Positions 9,235 through 18,261 of a DNA stretch of 64,000 nucleotides are shown here, in pieces (the stretch's first letter is position 1; every line of letters begins with the position of its first letter). The stretch spans positions 282,136 to 346,135 of the forward strand of contig WBOU01000004.1 of the NCBI GenBank assembly GCA_009268125.1, written 5' to 3'. Below the pieces are notes generated by a model, which searched no databases, was not told where the DNA came from, and was given only the letters and a program-made list of their open reading frames with translations. Source of the stretch: Chloroflexia bacterium SDU3-3. GTDB taxonomy: Bacteria; Chloroflexota; Chloroflexia; Chloroflexales; Roseiflexaceae. The translations under genes were made by a program, and so were the position numbers.

Positions 9235-9624
9235 ATGAGCTACTCGCCTCAGAATGCCGCGCAGAATGCGCAAAACGTGATTCGTGTGCTTGAAGGTCGG
9301 TGGAAGCTCGTGATCTTGTTTCAGCTGTTTGACTCCAACATCCGCCGGTTCTCGGAGCTGGAACGAGCCATCCCAGGCATTTCCCAGAAGATGCTGATCC
9401 AGCAGCTGCGGCAGCTGGAAGCCGACGGCGTTGTCACCCGCATTGTCCATGCCGAGGTGCCGCCTCGGGTGGAGTACCATCTCACTGCCTGGGGGCAAAC
9501 CCTCTGCCCGGTGCTCGATAAGCTGCTCACTTGGGCAGAGTCGGCGCCAGACGAGGTTCGGGCACGCCTCATCAATACCGGCACGATGGTGGATGACCTC
9601 GCCGCCGGAAATGACACGTTCTAG
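9235..9624 (+). CDS. HxlR-family winged-helix transcriptional regulator
   Basis: A MarR-like regulator of 129 aa with the HxlR domain: VLEGRWKLVILFQL, the recognition region GISQKMLIQQLRQLEADGVV, then the wing with VEYHLTAWGQTL. It is divergent from the NTF2-SDR operon and very likely its regulator, possibly redox- or ligand-responsive as in other HxlR systems. Two starts are possible: ATG 9187, whose GAAGGA sits directly against it, and ATG 9235, with AAAGG about 6 nt upstream; the latter is preferred. The lone Cys in MSRTDKEVG...KGKC is kept only with the longer start. Confidence 0.88.
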   Translation: MSYSPQNAAQNAQNVIRVLEGRWKLVILFQLFDSNIRRFSELERAIPGISQKMLIQQLRQLEADGVVTRIVHAEVPPRVEYHLTAWGQTLCPVLDKLLTWAESAPDEVRARLINTGTMVDDLAAGNDTF

Positions 9625-10129
9625 CCACCCCTTGAGACGTTTGTCGATGTTGTTGGCCTGTAAGTAGTACCAGGGGTTCTGGGAGCAATGGAACGGAAAG
9701 CCCGGTTAAGCGGATTCGTGTACATTGCTTCCTCATATGGTTTTTTTGCATAATCCCTCAAAACGGTCAAATACACCAGAACAGATGCGCGTGCAGAGAG
9801 CTACAACCCACTCACGGGGGCAAAAGAGCACCTTTTTGCGTCCGAAATCACTAGAGATAATTAGAAACGCATTGCGTATGTTCTGCATGGGGATGCTTCA
9901 AAGCGCTTACATGTTTTCGTTTATTGCAGGTTTTCGCCCGTATTACGGCTACCCTCCTACATCACAAGAAACGCGTAGAGTAATAGGATGGCGCGTAGAT
10001 TGACCCAAAATCGAGGGAATTAAAGCAGCCCCATGGTTCACCCCATCGCCACTCATCCAACAACGTAGTGCCTTGGAGTCTTGATGGTAGAAAACGTCGC
10101 ATCTTCGTGGCAAGCGGTGTAACCTACAT
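9625..10129. other. Intergenic stretch without recognisable genes
   Basis: About 500 nt of lower-GC sequence between the HxlR gene and the rmlD promoter. A 92-codon frame at 9725-10003 has no family resemblance, no ribosome site and biased composition, so it is not called. No strong hairpin or repeat unit was seen. Confidence 0.5.
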
Positions 10130-10158
10130 TTGACGCGCTCCCCGCGATCTTCTATGAT
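10130..10158 (+). promoter_or_regulatory. Sigma-70-type promoter for rmlD
   Basis: TTGACG (10130-10135), a 17-bp spacer and TATGAT (10153-10158). The expected start site lies about 28 nt before the rmlD ATG. Confidence 0.6.
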
Positions 10159-10192
10159 AGGCACATTATCGCCGTAGATACCAAGGGTACAT

Positions 10193-11020
10193 ATGCGCAT
10201 CGCAATCACAGGCGCGAGCGGGCAGCTCGGGCAGGCGCTGGGCCAGGTGCTCGGCCAGCAGCACGAGATCATCGCCCTCAGCCGCGCCGAGCTCGATATC
10301 GAGCAGCCCGCCGCTGTCGAGCAGCTGGCCGCCACCGGGGCCGAGCTGGTCATCCACCCCGCCGCCTACACCAACGTGGATGGCTGCGCCCGCGAGCCGG
10401 GCCGGGCCTACCGCGCCAACGCCCTGGGCACCAAGCATGTGGCGCTCGGCTGCCGCGCGCTGGGCGCGCCGCTGGTCTACATCAGCACCAACGAGGTCTT
10501 CTCGGGCCACGGCAGCCGCCCCTACTACGAGTACGACCAGGCCGCGCCCATCAACCCCTACGGCTGGTCGAAGTGGTGCGGCGAGCAGATCGTGCGCGAG
10601 CTGCTGGATGAGTTCTACATCGCCCGCGTGGCCTGGCTGTACGGCGGCGAGCGCAACTTCGTGCGCACCGTGCTGCGGCTAGCCGCCGAGCGCCCCGAGC
10701 TGGCCATGGTGGATGACGAGATCGGCTCGCCCACCTACACCTACGACGTGGCCGAGGCCGTGGGCCAGCTGGCCCAGACCCGCCACTTCGGCACGTACCA
10801 CGTGGTGAACGAGGGCAGCTGCTCGCGCTACGACTTCGCCGCCGAGATCCTGCGCCAGGCTGGCAGGGCCGACTTCCCGCTCAAGCGCATACCGCTGGCC
10901 GCATTCAAGCGCGACAGCGTGGTGCCGCCCTACACCCCGCTGGCCAACGCCGCCGGGGCCGCGCTGGGCATCACGCTGCGCCCGTGGCAGGAGGCCGTGG
11001 CCGCCTTCCTGGCGCGCTAG
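10193..11020 (+). CDS. rmlD: dTDP-4-dehydrorhamnose reductase (RmlD)
   Basis: Last step of dTDP-L-rhamnose synthesis: NADPH-dependent reduction of dTDP-4-dehydro-L-rhamnose. The 275-aa sequence has the Rossmann motif ITGASGQLGQAL at the N-terminus, HPAAYTNVDGCA (the RmlD NAAAYTxVDxAE region), STNEVFSG, and the YxxxK active-site element YGWSK. AAGGG lies about 7 nt upstream of the ATG. The next gene is a glycosyltransferase, consistent with surface rhamnose glycan synthesis. The paralogous rmlA, B and C genes are not in the window. Confidence 0.92.
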   Translation: MRIAITGASGQLGQALGQVLGQQHEIIALSRAELDIEQPAAVEQLAATGAELVIHPAAYTNVDGCAREPGRAYRANALGTKHVALGCRALGAPLVYISTNEVFSGHGSRPYYEYDQAAPINPYGWSKWCGEQIVRELLDEFYIARVAWLYGGERNFVRTVLRLAAERPELAMVDDEIGSPTYTYDVAEAVGQLAQTRHFGTYHVVNEGSCSRYDFAAEILRQAGRADFPLKRIPLAAFKRDSVVPPYTPLANAAGAALGITLRPWQEAVAAFLAR

Positions 11021-11092
11021 CGGGCACACTGGGGCGGGCCAAGGCAGGCCCGCCATTTGCTGGGAGCATGGCGCGCCAGCGCCGCTATCACC

Positions 11093-12832
11093 ATGATCGA
11101 CATCATCATCCCAAACTACAACGGCGTCGCCCACCTGCCCACCTGCCTCGACTCGCTGCGCCGCCAGACGCGCGGCGATTTTCGTATCACGGTGGTGGAT
11201 GACGGCTCCGCCGACGGCTCGCTCGACCTGCTGGGCCGGGAGTACCCCGAGGTGCAGGTGCTGGCCATGGCGCAGAACGGCGGCTTCGTGCGCGCCGCCA
11301 ACGCGGGCATCGCCGCCACCAGCGGCGAGTACGTGGTGCTGCTGAACAACGACACCGAGGCCACGCCCGGCTGGCTAGCCGCCCTGGTGGGCGCGCTAGA
11401 GCAGCACCCCGAGTACAGCTTCGCCGCCAGCAAGCTTATGCTCTTCACCCAGCGCGATACCTTCCACTCGGCGGGCGACGGCTACCGCAGCGACGGCGTG
11501 CCCTTCAGCCGGGGCGTGTGGCAGCGCGACACCGGCCAGTACAATACCCCCGAGCCAGTGTTCGGGCCATGCGCCGGGGCCGCCGCCTACCGCCGCGCCG
11601 ACCTGCTGGCCCTGGCCGAGGGCGGCAGCGTGCTCGACCCCGACCTGAAGATGTACTGCGAGGATGTCGACCTGAACCTGCGGGCCTGGCGGCGCGGCCT
11701 GCGCACCATCTACGTGCCCGAGGCCGTGGTCTACCACCGGCTCAGCGCATCCGGCGGCGGCGTGCTGGCCAGCTACTACTGCGGGCGCAACTTCATGCTG
11801 GTGTGGGCCAAGAACATGCCCGCCCACCTGGCCCGCCGCGCCTGGCCCGGCCTGGTGCTCTCCGAGCTGGGCTTCGCGCTCCACTCGCTGCGCCACATCC
11901 GCGAGAAGGCCGCCCGCATGCGCCTGCGCGGCCAGCTGGATGGCCTGCGCGCCCTGCCCCAGTTCATCGCCAAGCGCTCCCAGCGCGCCGCCCCCAGCAT
12001 CCCGCCCGACAACAACGGACAAGGCTCTATGGAAACTGTGACTCTCTCGGTCGTTATACCGGCCTACAATGAGGAGCGCCGCCTGCCCGAGACGCTGCGG
12101 CGCGTGCTGGCCTACCTAGATGCCCAGCCCTACAGCAGCGAGGTGATCGTGGCCGACGACGGCAGCGCCGACACCACCGCCGCCATCGTCGATCAGCTGG
12201 CCGCCGCCCACCCCACGCTGCGCCTGCTGCGCCTGCCCCACCGCGGCAAGGGCGCGACGGTGCGCTCCGGCGCGCTCGATGCGCGGGGCCGCTTTGTGCT
12301 GCTGTGCGACGCCGACCTGGCCACCCCGATCGAGGAGTGGGAGAAGCTCGCGCCCTTCTTCGAGCAGGGCTACCAGGTGGTCATTGGCTCGCGCGAGGGG
12401 ATGGGGGCCAAGCGCCTAGGCGAGCCGTGGCACCGCCACGTGATGGGCCGCGTGTTCAACACCGTGGTGCAGCTGGTGGCCTTCCAGGGCATCCAGGACA
12501 CCCAGTGCGGCTTCAAGGCCTTCACCCGCCCGGTGGCCCGCGACCTATTTGGCCGCACCCAGCTCTACGGCGAGGACGCCAAGCCGGTGGTGGGCGCTGC
12601 CGTCACCGCCTTCGATGTCGAGATCCTGTTCCTGGCCCGCAGGCGCGGCTACCAGATCCGCGAGGTGCCGGTGGTGTGGTACTACGGCGAGGATACCAAG
12701 GTCGACCCGCTGCGCGACTCGTACCGCAACTTCCGCGATGTGCTGGCGGTGCGCTGGAAGGCCATGCTCGGCCTCTACCCCGACCTCCACGCGCCCCACC
12801 CCGAGCCGGTCGATCAGCCCGGCAAGCTCTAG
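11093..12832 (+). CDS. Fused bifunctional glycosyltransferase family 2 protein (two GT2 domains)
   Basis: A 579-aa protein carrying two complete GT2 domains. The first (residues 1-300) starts MIDIIIPNYNGVAHLP, has VVDDGSADGS and LLNNDTEA (DxD-like), and resembles rhamnosyl- and other surface-glycan transferases. The second (from about 313) starts METVTLSVVIPAYNEERRLPE, has VADDGSADTT and LCDADLATP, and resembles dolichyl/polyprenyl-phosphate glucosyltransferases, including a QCGFKAF motif. The join falls at an in-frame ATG (12029) preceded by GGACAAGG, so the halves may descend from two genes. The frame is open to an ATG at 11057; 11093 begins the domain. No membrane helix is evident. Confidence 0.88.
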   Translation: MIDIIIPNYNGVAHLPTCLDSLRRQTRGDFRITVVDDGSADGSLDLLGREYPEVQVLAMAQNGGFVRAANAGIAATSGEYVVLLNNDTEATPGWLAALVGALEQHPEYSFAASKLMLFTQRDTFHSAGDGYRSDGVPFSRGVWQRDTGQYNTPEPVFGPCAGAAAYRRADLLALAEGGSVLDPDLKMYCEDVDLNLRAWRRGLRTIYVPEAVVYHRLSASGGGVLASYYCGRNFMLVWAKNMPAHLARRAWPGLVLSELGFALHSLRHIREKAARMRLRGQLDGLRALPQFIAKRSQRAAPSIPPDNNGQGSMETVTLSVVIPAYNEERRLPETLRRVLAYLDAQPYSSEVIVADDGSADTTAAIVDQLAAAHPTLRLLRLPHRGKGATVRSGALDARGRFVLLCDADLATPIEEWEKLAPFFEQGYQVVIGSREGMGAKRLGEPWHRHVMGRVFNTVVQLVAFQGIQDTQCGFKAFTRPVARDLFGRTQLYGEDAKPVVGAAVTAFDVEILFLARRRGYQIREVPVVWYYGEDTKVDPLRDSYRNFRDVLAVRWKAMLGLYPDLHAPHPEPVDQPGKL

Positions 12833-12843
12833 CGCACGGCGCA

Positions 12844-12887
12844 GAAGCGGCCAGCAGAGGTGCACTCTGCTGGCCGCTTCTTTTTTG
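12844..12887 (+). terminator. Intrinsic terminator after the double GT2 gene
   Basis: A perfect 16-bp stem (12844-12859 with 12865-12880), 5-nt loop, followed by six T residues. Confidence 0.92.
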
Positions 12888-12918
12888 AAAAACATGCGCC
12901 GCCGCGTGCGCAGCCGCC

Positions 12919-13065
12919 GTACCGCTGCGGGCTGGATCATGGCCAGCAGCCCCTACGCAGCACCTTCGCCGGATGGGCCAGGCCGGGGAGCAAAAGCACC
13001 GCTTCACTACAAAAGCAAAGAACCAATTCACCACGAAGACACAAAGGCGCGAAGGGGGCAAAAGG
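12919..13065 (+). repeat. Dispersed repeats B and A (forward)
   Basis: A B-unit (12919-12988: GGATCATGGCCAGCA, then CACCTTCGCCGGATGGGC) is followed by an A-type block (13018-13065: CACCACGAAGACACAAAGG). These are related to units in the islands at 6805-7350 and 13202-13610. The rest of 12890-13200 holds nothing recognisable. Confidence 0.7.
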
Positions 13066-13201
13066 GTTCAACAGGTATCACTACTTTCTGGGTTGTTTCC
13101 GCGTCGTTTTGGGCCGACCGGCGGCAATGCTTGCAGCGTTGCGCGGTCGGGCCGACCGGGTGCGGCTTCGATCATGATGGTAGTTCTTGATTGCTGGGTG
13201 T

Positions 13202-13610
13202 GTGCCCTACGCGGGCAGCGTCTGGGGGCCAGCCCCCAGAACCCCCGCGAGGGGGCATCGCCCCCTTCGAACCCCCAATTTTGGGCGTTCCCGTGCTCTT
13301 CCCTGGCTGCTGGGGTTCATGCATATGGCCATCCAGACTTTAGCAGCACCTTCGCCGCATGGGCCGAGTAGGTAGGGCTGGGCGGGAACTTGCGAGCCAG
13401 CAGCCTAGCCCATCCAGCGAAGGCGCACCTATAGGCATGCTGGCCATGATCGGCACGTAGCGGGAAGGCTGTGCCCAGCGCTGGCAAGCTGATTTCCCCT
13501 TGGAGCCTTGGTGGTTAATCGCTTCCCTCGCGCCTTCGCGTCTTCGTGGTTTTCGTTCCCTTGGTGTCTTGGAGTCTTGGTGGTTAATCGTTCCCCTTTG
13601 CGGCTTCGTG
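13202..13610 (-). repeat. Composite intergenic repeat island A-B-C-D (inverted copy)
   Basis: Read on the minus strand from 13610 downwards, the units are A (13610-13500), B (about 13500-13400), C (about 13372-13318) and D (13285-13202). The order matches the island at 6805-7350 on the plus strand. The B and D units match closely, including the CCAGCGCTGGGC segment of B and the GGGGTTCGAAGGGGGCG palindromic core of D. Confidence 0.8.
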
Positions 13611-13611
13611 G

Positions 13612-16065
13612 TTATTCGCTCGGCCAGCGGTAGGGCGTGCCCTCGGGCAGGCGCAGCACATCCACCCCCACCGCCCCGAATGAGGCCGCGCCGCCAGCCG
13701 CCGGGCGCTCCAGCCGCGCGAACTCGGTGTACTGCACCACGCGGTCGCCGCTGCGGAACTCGTTCGTCACCGGCGCGCCCAGGTCGGCCTGGCCGCCGTG
13801 CTGCTGGTAGAACGCCGCGAAGCCCGCCCCCACCGTGGGCTGCTCCATCGCCCCATTGGCCCCGATATCGCCAGCCGCCAGCCACACCCCCACAGGGGCC
13901 TGCGCCGCTAGGCCGCCAAGCGGCAGGCGCAGGCAGCCGCGCAGGAAGCACTGCTGGGTGTAGCCCACGAAGGGCGCGGCAGGGCCGAGCGGCAGGCCCA
14001 GGCGCGGCTCGCCGCCCAGGCGCTGCCACTCGGCGTAGAGCGCCGGGGGCACATACTCGCTGCGCCCCGCGATCCAGCCGCTCGCCATCATCGCGCCGCC
14101 CGCCGCCACCGCCACGCTGGCCACGCGCTGCGGCTGGCCGCCATCCACCTGGGCGAAGAGCGTGTAGGTGCCGGGCGGCAGGTCGGCGGGCAGCGCCAGC
14201 GGCTGGATGTGCTGCACCCCGGCGGGCGGGATCTCGGCGGGGGCAACCGCGCCGTAGGCCAGCGGCTGCCGCGCCTGGGCCAGCGTGGCCCCCGCCGCGT
14301 CGGCCAGCGTGACAGCGATCTCGGGCTGGGCGGTGCTGGGCGCTTCGGCCTTGATCACCAGCGTCACGGGCAGGATCTCGCCGGGGTGCAGCGGCTGGGG
14401 CGGCAGGCCGTAGCTGCCCAGGCGCAGCCCCGCGCCCAGCGGCGTGTCGGCCAGGTGCAGCTCGCCGGTATCAAGCGGGCGGTAGAGGTCGATAGTGCCG
14501 CGCGAGCCATCCTGGGCGTAGCGGTGGGTGATCAGGGCGATCACCTCGGGCATGAGCCAGTTGCCCAGGTAGTCGAGCGCCACCAGCGGCACCGCGCCGT
14601 TGGCCAGATCCACCCGCAGCGAGCGCATGTCCCACAGCGCCAGGGTCTGGCTGTGCTCGAAGGCCTGCAGGCGCGAGGTGTGGCGGGCCTGCGCGGCCAC
14701 GCCCGGTATGTCGGTGAGGATGGGCGCGGGCGCGACCGCCACCTCGCGCACTAGCGCGGCGTTGCTGCGGGCCATCACCGCCAGGATCTGGCGCTCGCGC
14801 CGCAGATCCTGCCAGACCCCGCGCCGCCCCACGATCAGGCGCGGCGGGTTGCTGCCCTCGATGATCCCCGCGCCCTTCACAAAGTGCTCGCTCCAGCTTG
14901 GGTAGTAGCGCACCAGCGCCCCCGCCAGCAGCAGCAGCGCCAAGTGCGGCAGCAGGTCGGCCCAGCGAAACCGCGTGTCGCCCGCATCCGCGCGGCGCAG
15001 CGCTAGCGCGGCCAGCCAGATCAGGCCGACGTACAGCTCAAGAAAGTAGTTTAGGTACGCGCCCACCTTGCCCACGCCCAGCGCCGTGGCCGTGCCCAGC
15101 GCGGCGTAGACCAGCGGCGGCGCGGCCACGGCCAGCGCGGCCCGCCAGCCCGCGCGCTGGCGCAGCGGCAGCAGCGCCACCAGCGTGCCCAGCGCCCCCG
15201 CCGCGAACAGCGTGGCGTGGATGGCCAGCTGCTGCTGCCAGAAGCCCAGCGCCAGATCGGCCTGCCACGTATTGGCGTTGGCCAGCACCACGTGGTCGAA
15301 GAACCGGCTGCGCGACGCCAGCGCGGCGCAGGCCAGCCCGCCTAGCGCCAGCACCAGGCCCGCCAGCGCCAGCCCGCGCGGCCAGCGCCGCAGCAGCAGC
15401 GCGGCCATGGCGGCGGCGGGCGCGGCCAGCAGCGAAGGCTTGGTGAGCAGCGAGAGCGCCAGCAATAGCGCGGCCAGCGCCACCCAGCGGCGGCCCGCCC
15501 GCTCGTCGCCCGCGCGCAGCGCCGCTAGCAGGCCCCACACGCCCAGCGCCACACCCAGCATGTCCACCCGCATCACCACCGCCCACTCGCGCACGATCGG
15601 CAGGCACAGGAAGGCCAGCCCCAGCAGCACGCGCGCCAGCAGCGGCGGTCGCTGCGGGGCGCGGCCCGCCAGCGCGGCCACGCCCCAGGCGCAGGCCAGC
15701 GTGGCCAGCAGCGACACCAGCCGACCGGCCAGCAGGGTATTGCCTATGATCGAGGAGAGCGCAAAGGTGACGAGCAGGAAAACCGGCGGGTAGTTCACCA
15801 CCATGAAGGGCGGCTGATCGAGCGGGCCGTAGAGCTGCCAGAGCGAGGTGCCCGAGCGCATCAGGTCCACCTGGCTGATCAGCGGCCCCTCGCCATAGTC
15901 CAGAGGGTAGGGGTAGCGCAGCACCTGGGCCACGTGCAGCGCGAAGAAGCCCAGGTTCAGCGCCACCAGCCCAGCCAGCAGGGCCAGCAGGGCGTAGGCC
16001 GCCAGCCGCGCCGCCGGGGCGGCTGGCCGAGCCAGCGCCACCCCGGCAGGTGAGAGTTTTGTCAT
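13612..16065 (-). CDS. Polytopic GT-C-type glycosyltransferase with C-terminal LGFP-like repeats
   Basis: An 817-aa membrane protein. Residues 15-480 are a multi-helix GT-C/GT39-like core; the first extracytoplasmic loop has the acidic DYGEGPLISQVDLMRSG. Residues about 520-650 form an Ig-like beta region. Residues about 660-817 carry two LGFP-like units (LYAEWQRLGGEPRLGLPLG; FYQQHGGQADLGAPVTNEF...VVQYTEFARLE), a repeat common on secreted Chloroflexota proteins and thought to bind the cell wall. It probably transfers sugars from a lipid-linked donor at the cell surface. It starts 7 nt after the exporter gene, so they form an operon. The exact donor and acceptor are unknown. Confidence 0.78.
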   Translation of the reverse strand: MTKLSPAGVALARPAAPAARLAAYALLALLAGLVALNLGFFALHVAQVLRYPYPLDYGEGPLISQVDLMRSGTSLWQLYGPLDQPPFMVVNYPPVFLLVTFALSSIIGNTLLAGRLVSLLATLACAWGVAALAGRAPQRPPLLARVLLGLAFLCLPIVREWAVVMRVDMLGVALGVWGLLAALRAGDERAGRRWVALAALLLALSLLTKPSLLAAPAAAMAALLLRRWPRGLALAGLVLALGGLACAALASRSRFFDHVVLANANTWQADLALGFWQQQLAIHATLFAAGALGTLVALLPLRQRAGWRAALAVAAPPLVYAALGTATALGVGKVGAYLNYFLELYVGLIWLAALALRRADAGDTRFRWADLLPHLALLLLAGALVRYYPSWSEHFVKGAGIIEGSNPPRLIVGRRGVWQDLRRERQILAVMARSNAALVREVAVAPAPILTDIPGVAAQARHTSRLQAFEHSQTLALWDMRSLRVDLANGAVPLVALDYLGNWLMPEVIALITHRYAQDGSRGTIDLYRPLDTGELHLADTPLGAGLRLGSYGLPPQPLHPGEILPVTLVIKAEAPSTAQPEIAVTLADAAGATLAQARQPLAYGAVAPAEIPPAGVQHIQPLALPADLPPGTYTLFAQVDGGQPQRVASVAVAAGGAMMASGWIAGRSEYVPPALYAEWQRLGGEPRLGLPLGPAAPFVGYTQQCFLRGCLRLPLGGLAAQAPVGVWLAAGDIGANGAMEQPTVGAGFAAFYQQHGGQADLGAPVTNEFRSGDRVVQYTEFARLERPAAGGAASFGAVGVDVLRLPEGTPYRWPSE

Positions 16066-16072
16066 AGGGCGA

Positions 16073-17899
16073 TCAGTTAATCAGGGCCGCCTCGCCAAGA
16101 TCCTGCAGCCTGCGCAGCCGTGCGTACATCCCGTTGCACGCCACCAGCTCCGCATGCGATCCGACCTCGACGATCCGGCCTTTGTCGAGCACAATGATCC
16201 TATCGGCGTTGCGGATGGTCGAGAGCCGGTGCGCCACCACGAAGGTGGTGCGGCCCTGCATCAGCCGGCCCAACGCCTGTTGGATAAGCCGCTCCGAGCG
16301 CGTGTCCAGCGCCGAGGTCGCCTCATCCAGAATGAGCACGCGCGGGTTGCGGATGAGCGCCCGCGCGATCGCGATGCGCTGCTTCTGCCCGCCCGAGAGC
16401 CGTGCGCCGCGCTCGCCGATCAGCGTCTCCAGCCCATCGGGCAGCTGGCTCACGAACTCCAGCACGTTGGCATCTTCCAGCGCCTGCTGCAGCTGCTCGT
16501 CGCTCACATTATGCACGCCGTAGAGGATATTCTCGCGGATTGTACCATCGAACAGCACCGTCTCCTGCGGCACCACCGAGAGCGAGCGGCGGTAGGTGCG
16601 CAGGTCGAGCTGGTCCATGTCCACGCCATCCAGCAAAATATGCCCGCTGGACGGGCGGATGAAGCCGATCAGCAGGTTCAGCAGCGTGCTCTTGCCCGCG
16701 CCCGACGGCCCGACCACCGCAATCGTCTCGCCGGGCTGCACCTCCAGCGAGAAATCGCTGAGCGAGTGGGTGTCGCTGCCCTTGTAGCGGAAGCTGATGT
16801 GGTCGAACACGAAGTGGCCGCCCACCGTCGAGACCTCATCCTTGCCCTCGTTCTGCTCCAGGTCGGGGCTTTCCAGCACCTCGCCGATCGAGCGCACCGA
16901 CTCAAGCCCCTTGGTGATCTGCGGGGCCAGGTTGATCAGGGTCATCACCGTGCCAGTGAGCGTGTTGAAGTAGCCGGTGAGCAGCACCACCGTGCCCACG
17001 CTGATCGGCAGGATCTGGGTGTAGCAGATATAGCCCGCCACCAGCAGGCATAACACGTTAAATAAGTTAATCGTCACCCACGAGAGCGCCTCGAACCAGG
17101 CGTTGATGCTGTCGAGCCGTAGGCCCGCGTCATTCACCTGCGAGAGCTTGGTATCCACGCGGGCGATAGCGTCGCGCTCGATGCCGTGGGCGCGGGTCAC
17201 GGGGATGAGCTGGATCATCTCGATCACCCGCGAGGACATCTGCTCAATCTCGGCGCGGAAGGCGTTGTTGCGGTTCTGGATGGGCGTGCGCATGGCCCGC
17301 ACCAGGCCAACCGAGGCGGGCACTGTCACCGCAAAGAAGATCAGAAACCACGGCGCGCGCATGGCCGTGATCACGATCGCCGCGCCCATGGTAAACAGCG
17401 CCGCAGGCACCAAGTTGAACACCTGGCGCGTCAGCTGCTCCAGGATCTCCACGTCGCGCAGCGCCTTGGTCTGCAGCGTGCCGGTGCTGGCGCGGCTGTA
17501 GTAGCCGATCGAGAGCTGCTGCATCTGGCGGCAGATCGTCGAGCGCAGGATCTTCTCCACACGGCGGATGGCCATGCTGGTGTAGCGGCTATAGAAAAAG
17601 TGCATCGGGATGTTCTGCACCAGCAGCACCAGCATCACCACCGCGTTCACCCACAGGTCGGCAATGCCATGGCTGTGCGGGTTCGAGAGGATGTCGACGA
17701 TGTTGGCCGTGATCAGGGGAATCATCCACGATGGACTATGCTTCACAAAGTAGCAGAGCATCGCCACCGCGATGCGCAGCTTGTCACCACTGTAGAGGTA
17801 GAGCAGAGTCTGAAGTGGGTGCTCGGCGGAGTAGGTGTGTTCGAGGGGGAGCTGGGGGCCAGCGAGGCGGGGGGAGAGGGTGGAGGGATCTGCGTTCAT
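16073..17899 (-). CDS. MsbA/multidrug-type ABC exporter (fused permease-ATPase half transporter)
   Basis: Type IV ABC exporter, 608 aa: six N-terminal helices (residues about 50-340), then the nucleotide-binding domain with Walker A GPSGAGKST, Q-loop VPQE, signature LSGGQKQR, Walker B VLILDEATSALD and H-loop VAHRLS. It works as a homodimer or with another half transporter. Substrate may be a lipid, glycolipid or drug; the downstream GT-C gene favours a lipid or glycan role. The frame extends to 18052, but the ATG at 17899 has GAGGAAG at good spacing and is chosen. Confidence 0.92.
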   Translation of the reverse strand: MNADPSTLSPRLAGPQLPLEHTYSAEHPLQTLLYLYSGDKLRIAVAMLCYFVKHSPSWMIPLITANIVDILSNPHSHGIADLWVNAVVMLVLLVQNIPMHFFYSRYTSMAIRRVEKILRSTICRQMQQLSIGYYSRASTGTLQTKALRDVEILEQLTRQVFNLVPAALFTMGAAIVITAMRAPWFLIFFAVTVPASVGLVRAMRTPIQNRNNAFRAEIEQMSSRVIEMIQLIPVTRAHGIERDAIARVDTKLSQVNDAGLRLDSINAWFEALSWVTINLFNVLCLLVAGYICYTQILPISVGTVVLLTGYFNTLTGTVMTLINLAPQITKGLESVRSIGEVLESPDLEQNEGKDEVSTVGGHFVFDHISFRYKGSDTHSLSDFSLEVQPGETIAVVGPSGAGKSTLLNLLIGFIRPSSGHILLDGVDMDQLDLRTYRRSLSVVPQETVLFDGTIRENILYGVHNVSDEQLQQALEDANVLEFVSQLPDGLETLIGERGARLSGGQKQRIAIARALIRNPRVLILDEATSALDTRSERLIQQALGRLMQGRTTFVVAHRLSTIRNADRIIVLDKGRIVEVGSHAELVACNGMYARLRRLQDLGEAALIN

Positions 17900-18207
17900 G
17901 GCTTCCTCAATGGTAGTATGGATACATATCAGATACCAGATTCCCCCCTCCATCGTCAACCATCCTATGGCCGATCTGGCAGGAGGGACGGCGAGCGTAA
18001 CAAAGCCGCAGGCTTGCGCACCTTGCGCCCCTGCGGCTCTGCGTGGAAGCACTCTCTTCAGATCATCGCCGCGCCCCTGTGGCTAGGCCGCGCGGCGGCA
18101 AAAAAGACTAGCTCCTATAGTACCACTTTCATCCGATCATAACTACTACAATATCGGTATATTGCGATATGTTCACAGCTCGATCAACCTAGCGATGCCA
18201 AAGAGAA
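17900..18207. other. Intergenic region with operator-like palindrome
   Basis: Region upstream of the exporter gene. It contains CAATAT (18149-18154) and ATATTG (18159-18164) around a 4-nt centre, within an AT-rich patch about 250 nt from the exporter start; this could be an operator. A GC-rich inverted pair near 18005-18045 may be structural. No gene is evident. Confidence 0.4.
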
Positions 18208-18242
18208 ATATGCGGGTACGGCATCTCGCCGCACCCGCATAT
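18208..18242 (-). terminator. Intrinsic terminator of the malEFG-type operon
   Basis: A 10-bp outer stem (18208-18217 with 18233-18242) with further inner pairing. On the minus strand it runs into a TTTCTCTTT tract just after malG. Confidence 0.75.
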
Positions 18243-18261
18243 CGTCAAAACAAAAGATAGC

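Noticed and set aside
9725-10003. A 92-codon frame after the HxlR gene
   Set aside because: No ribosome site, no family resemblance and odd composition; the region is simply lower in GC.
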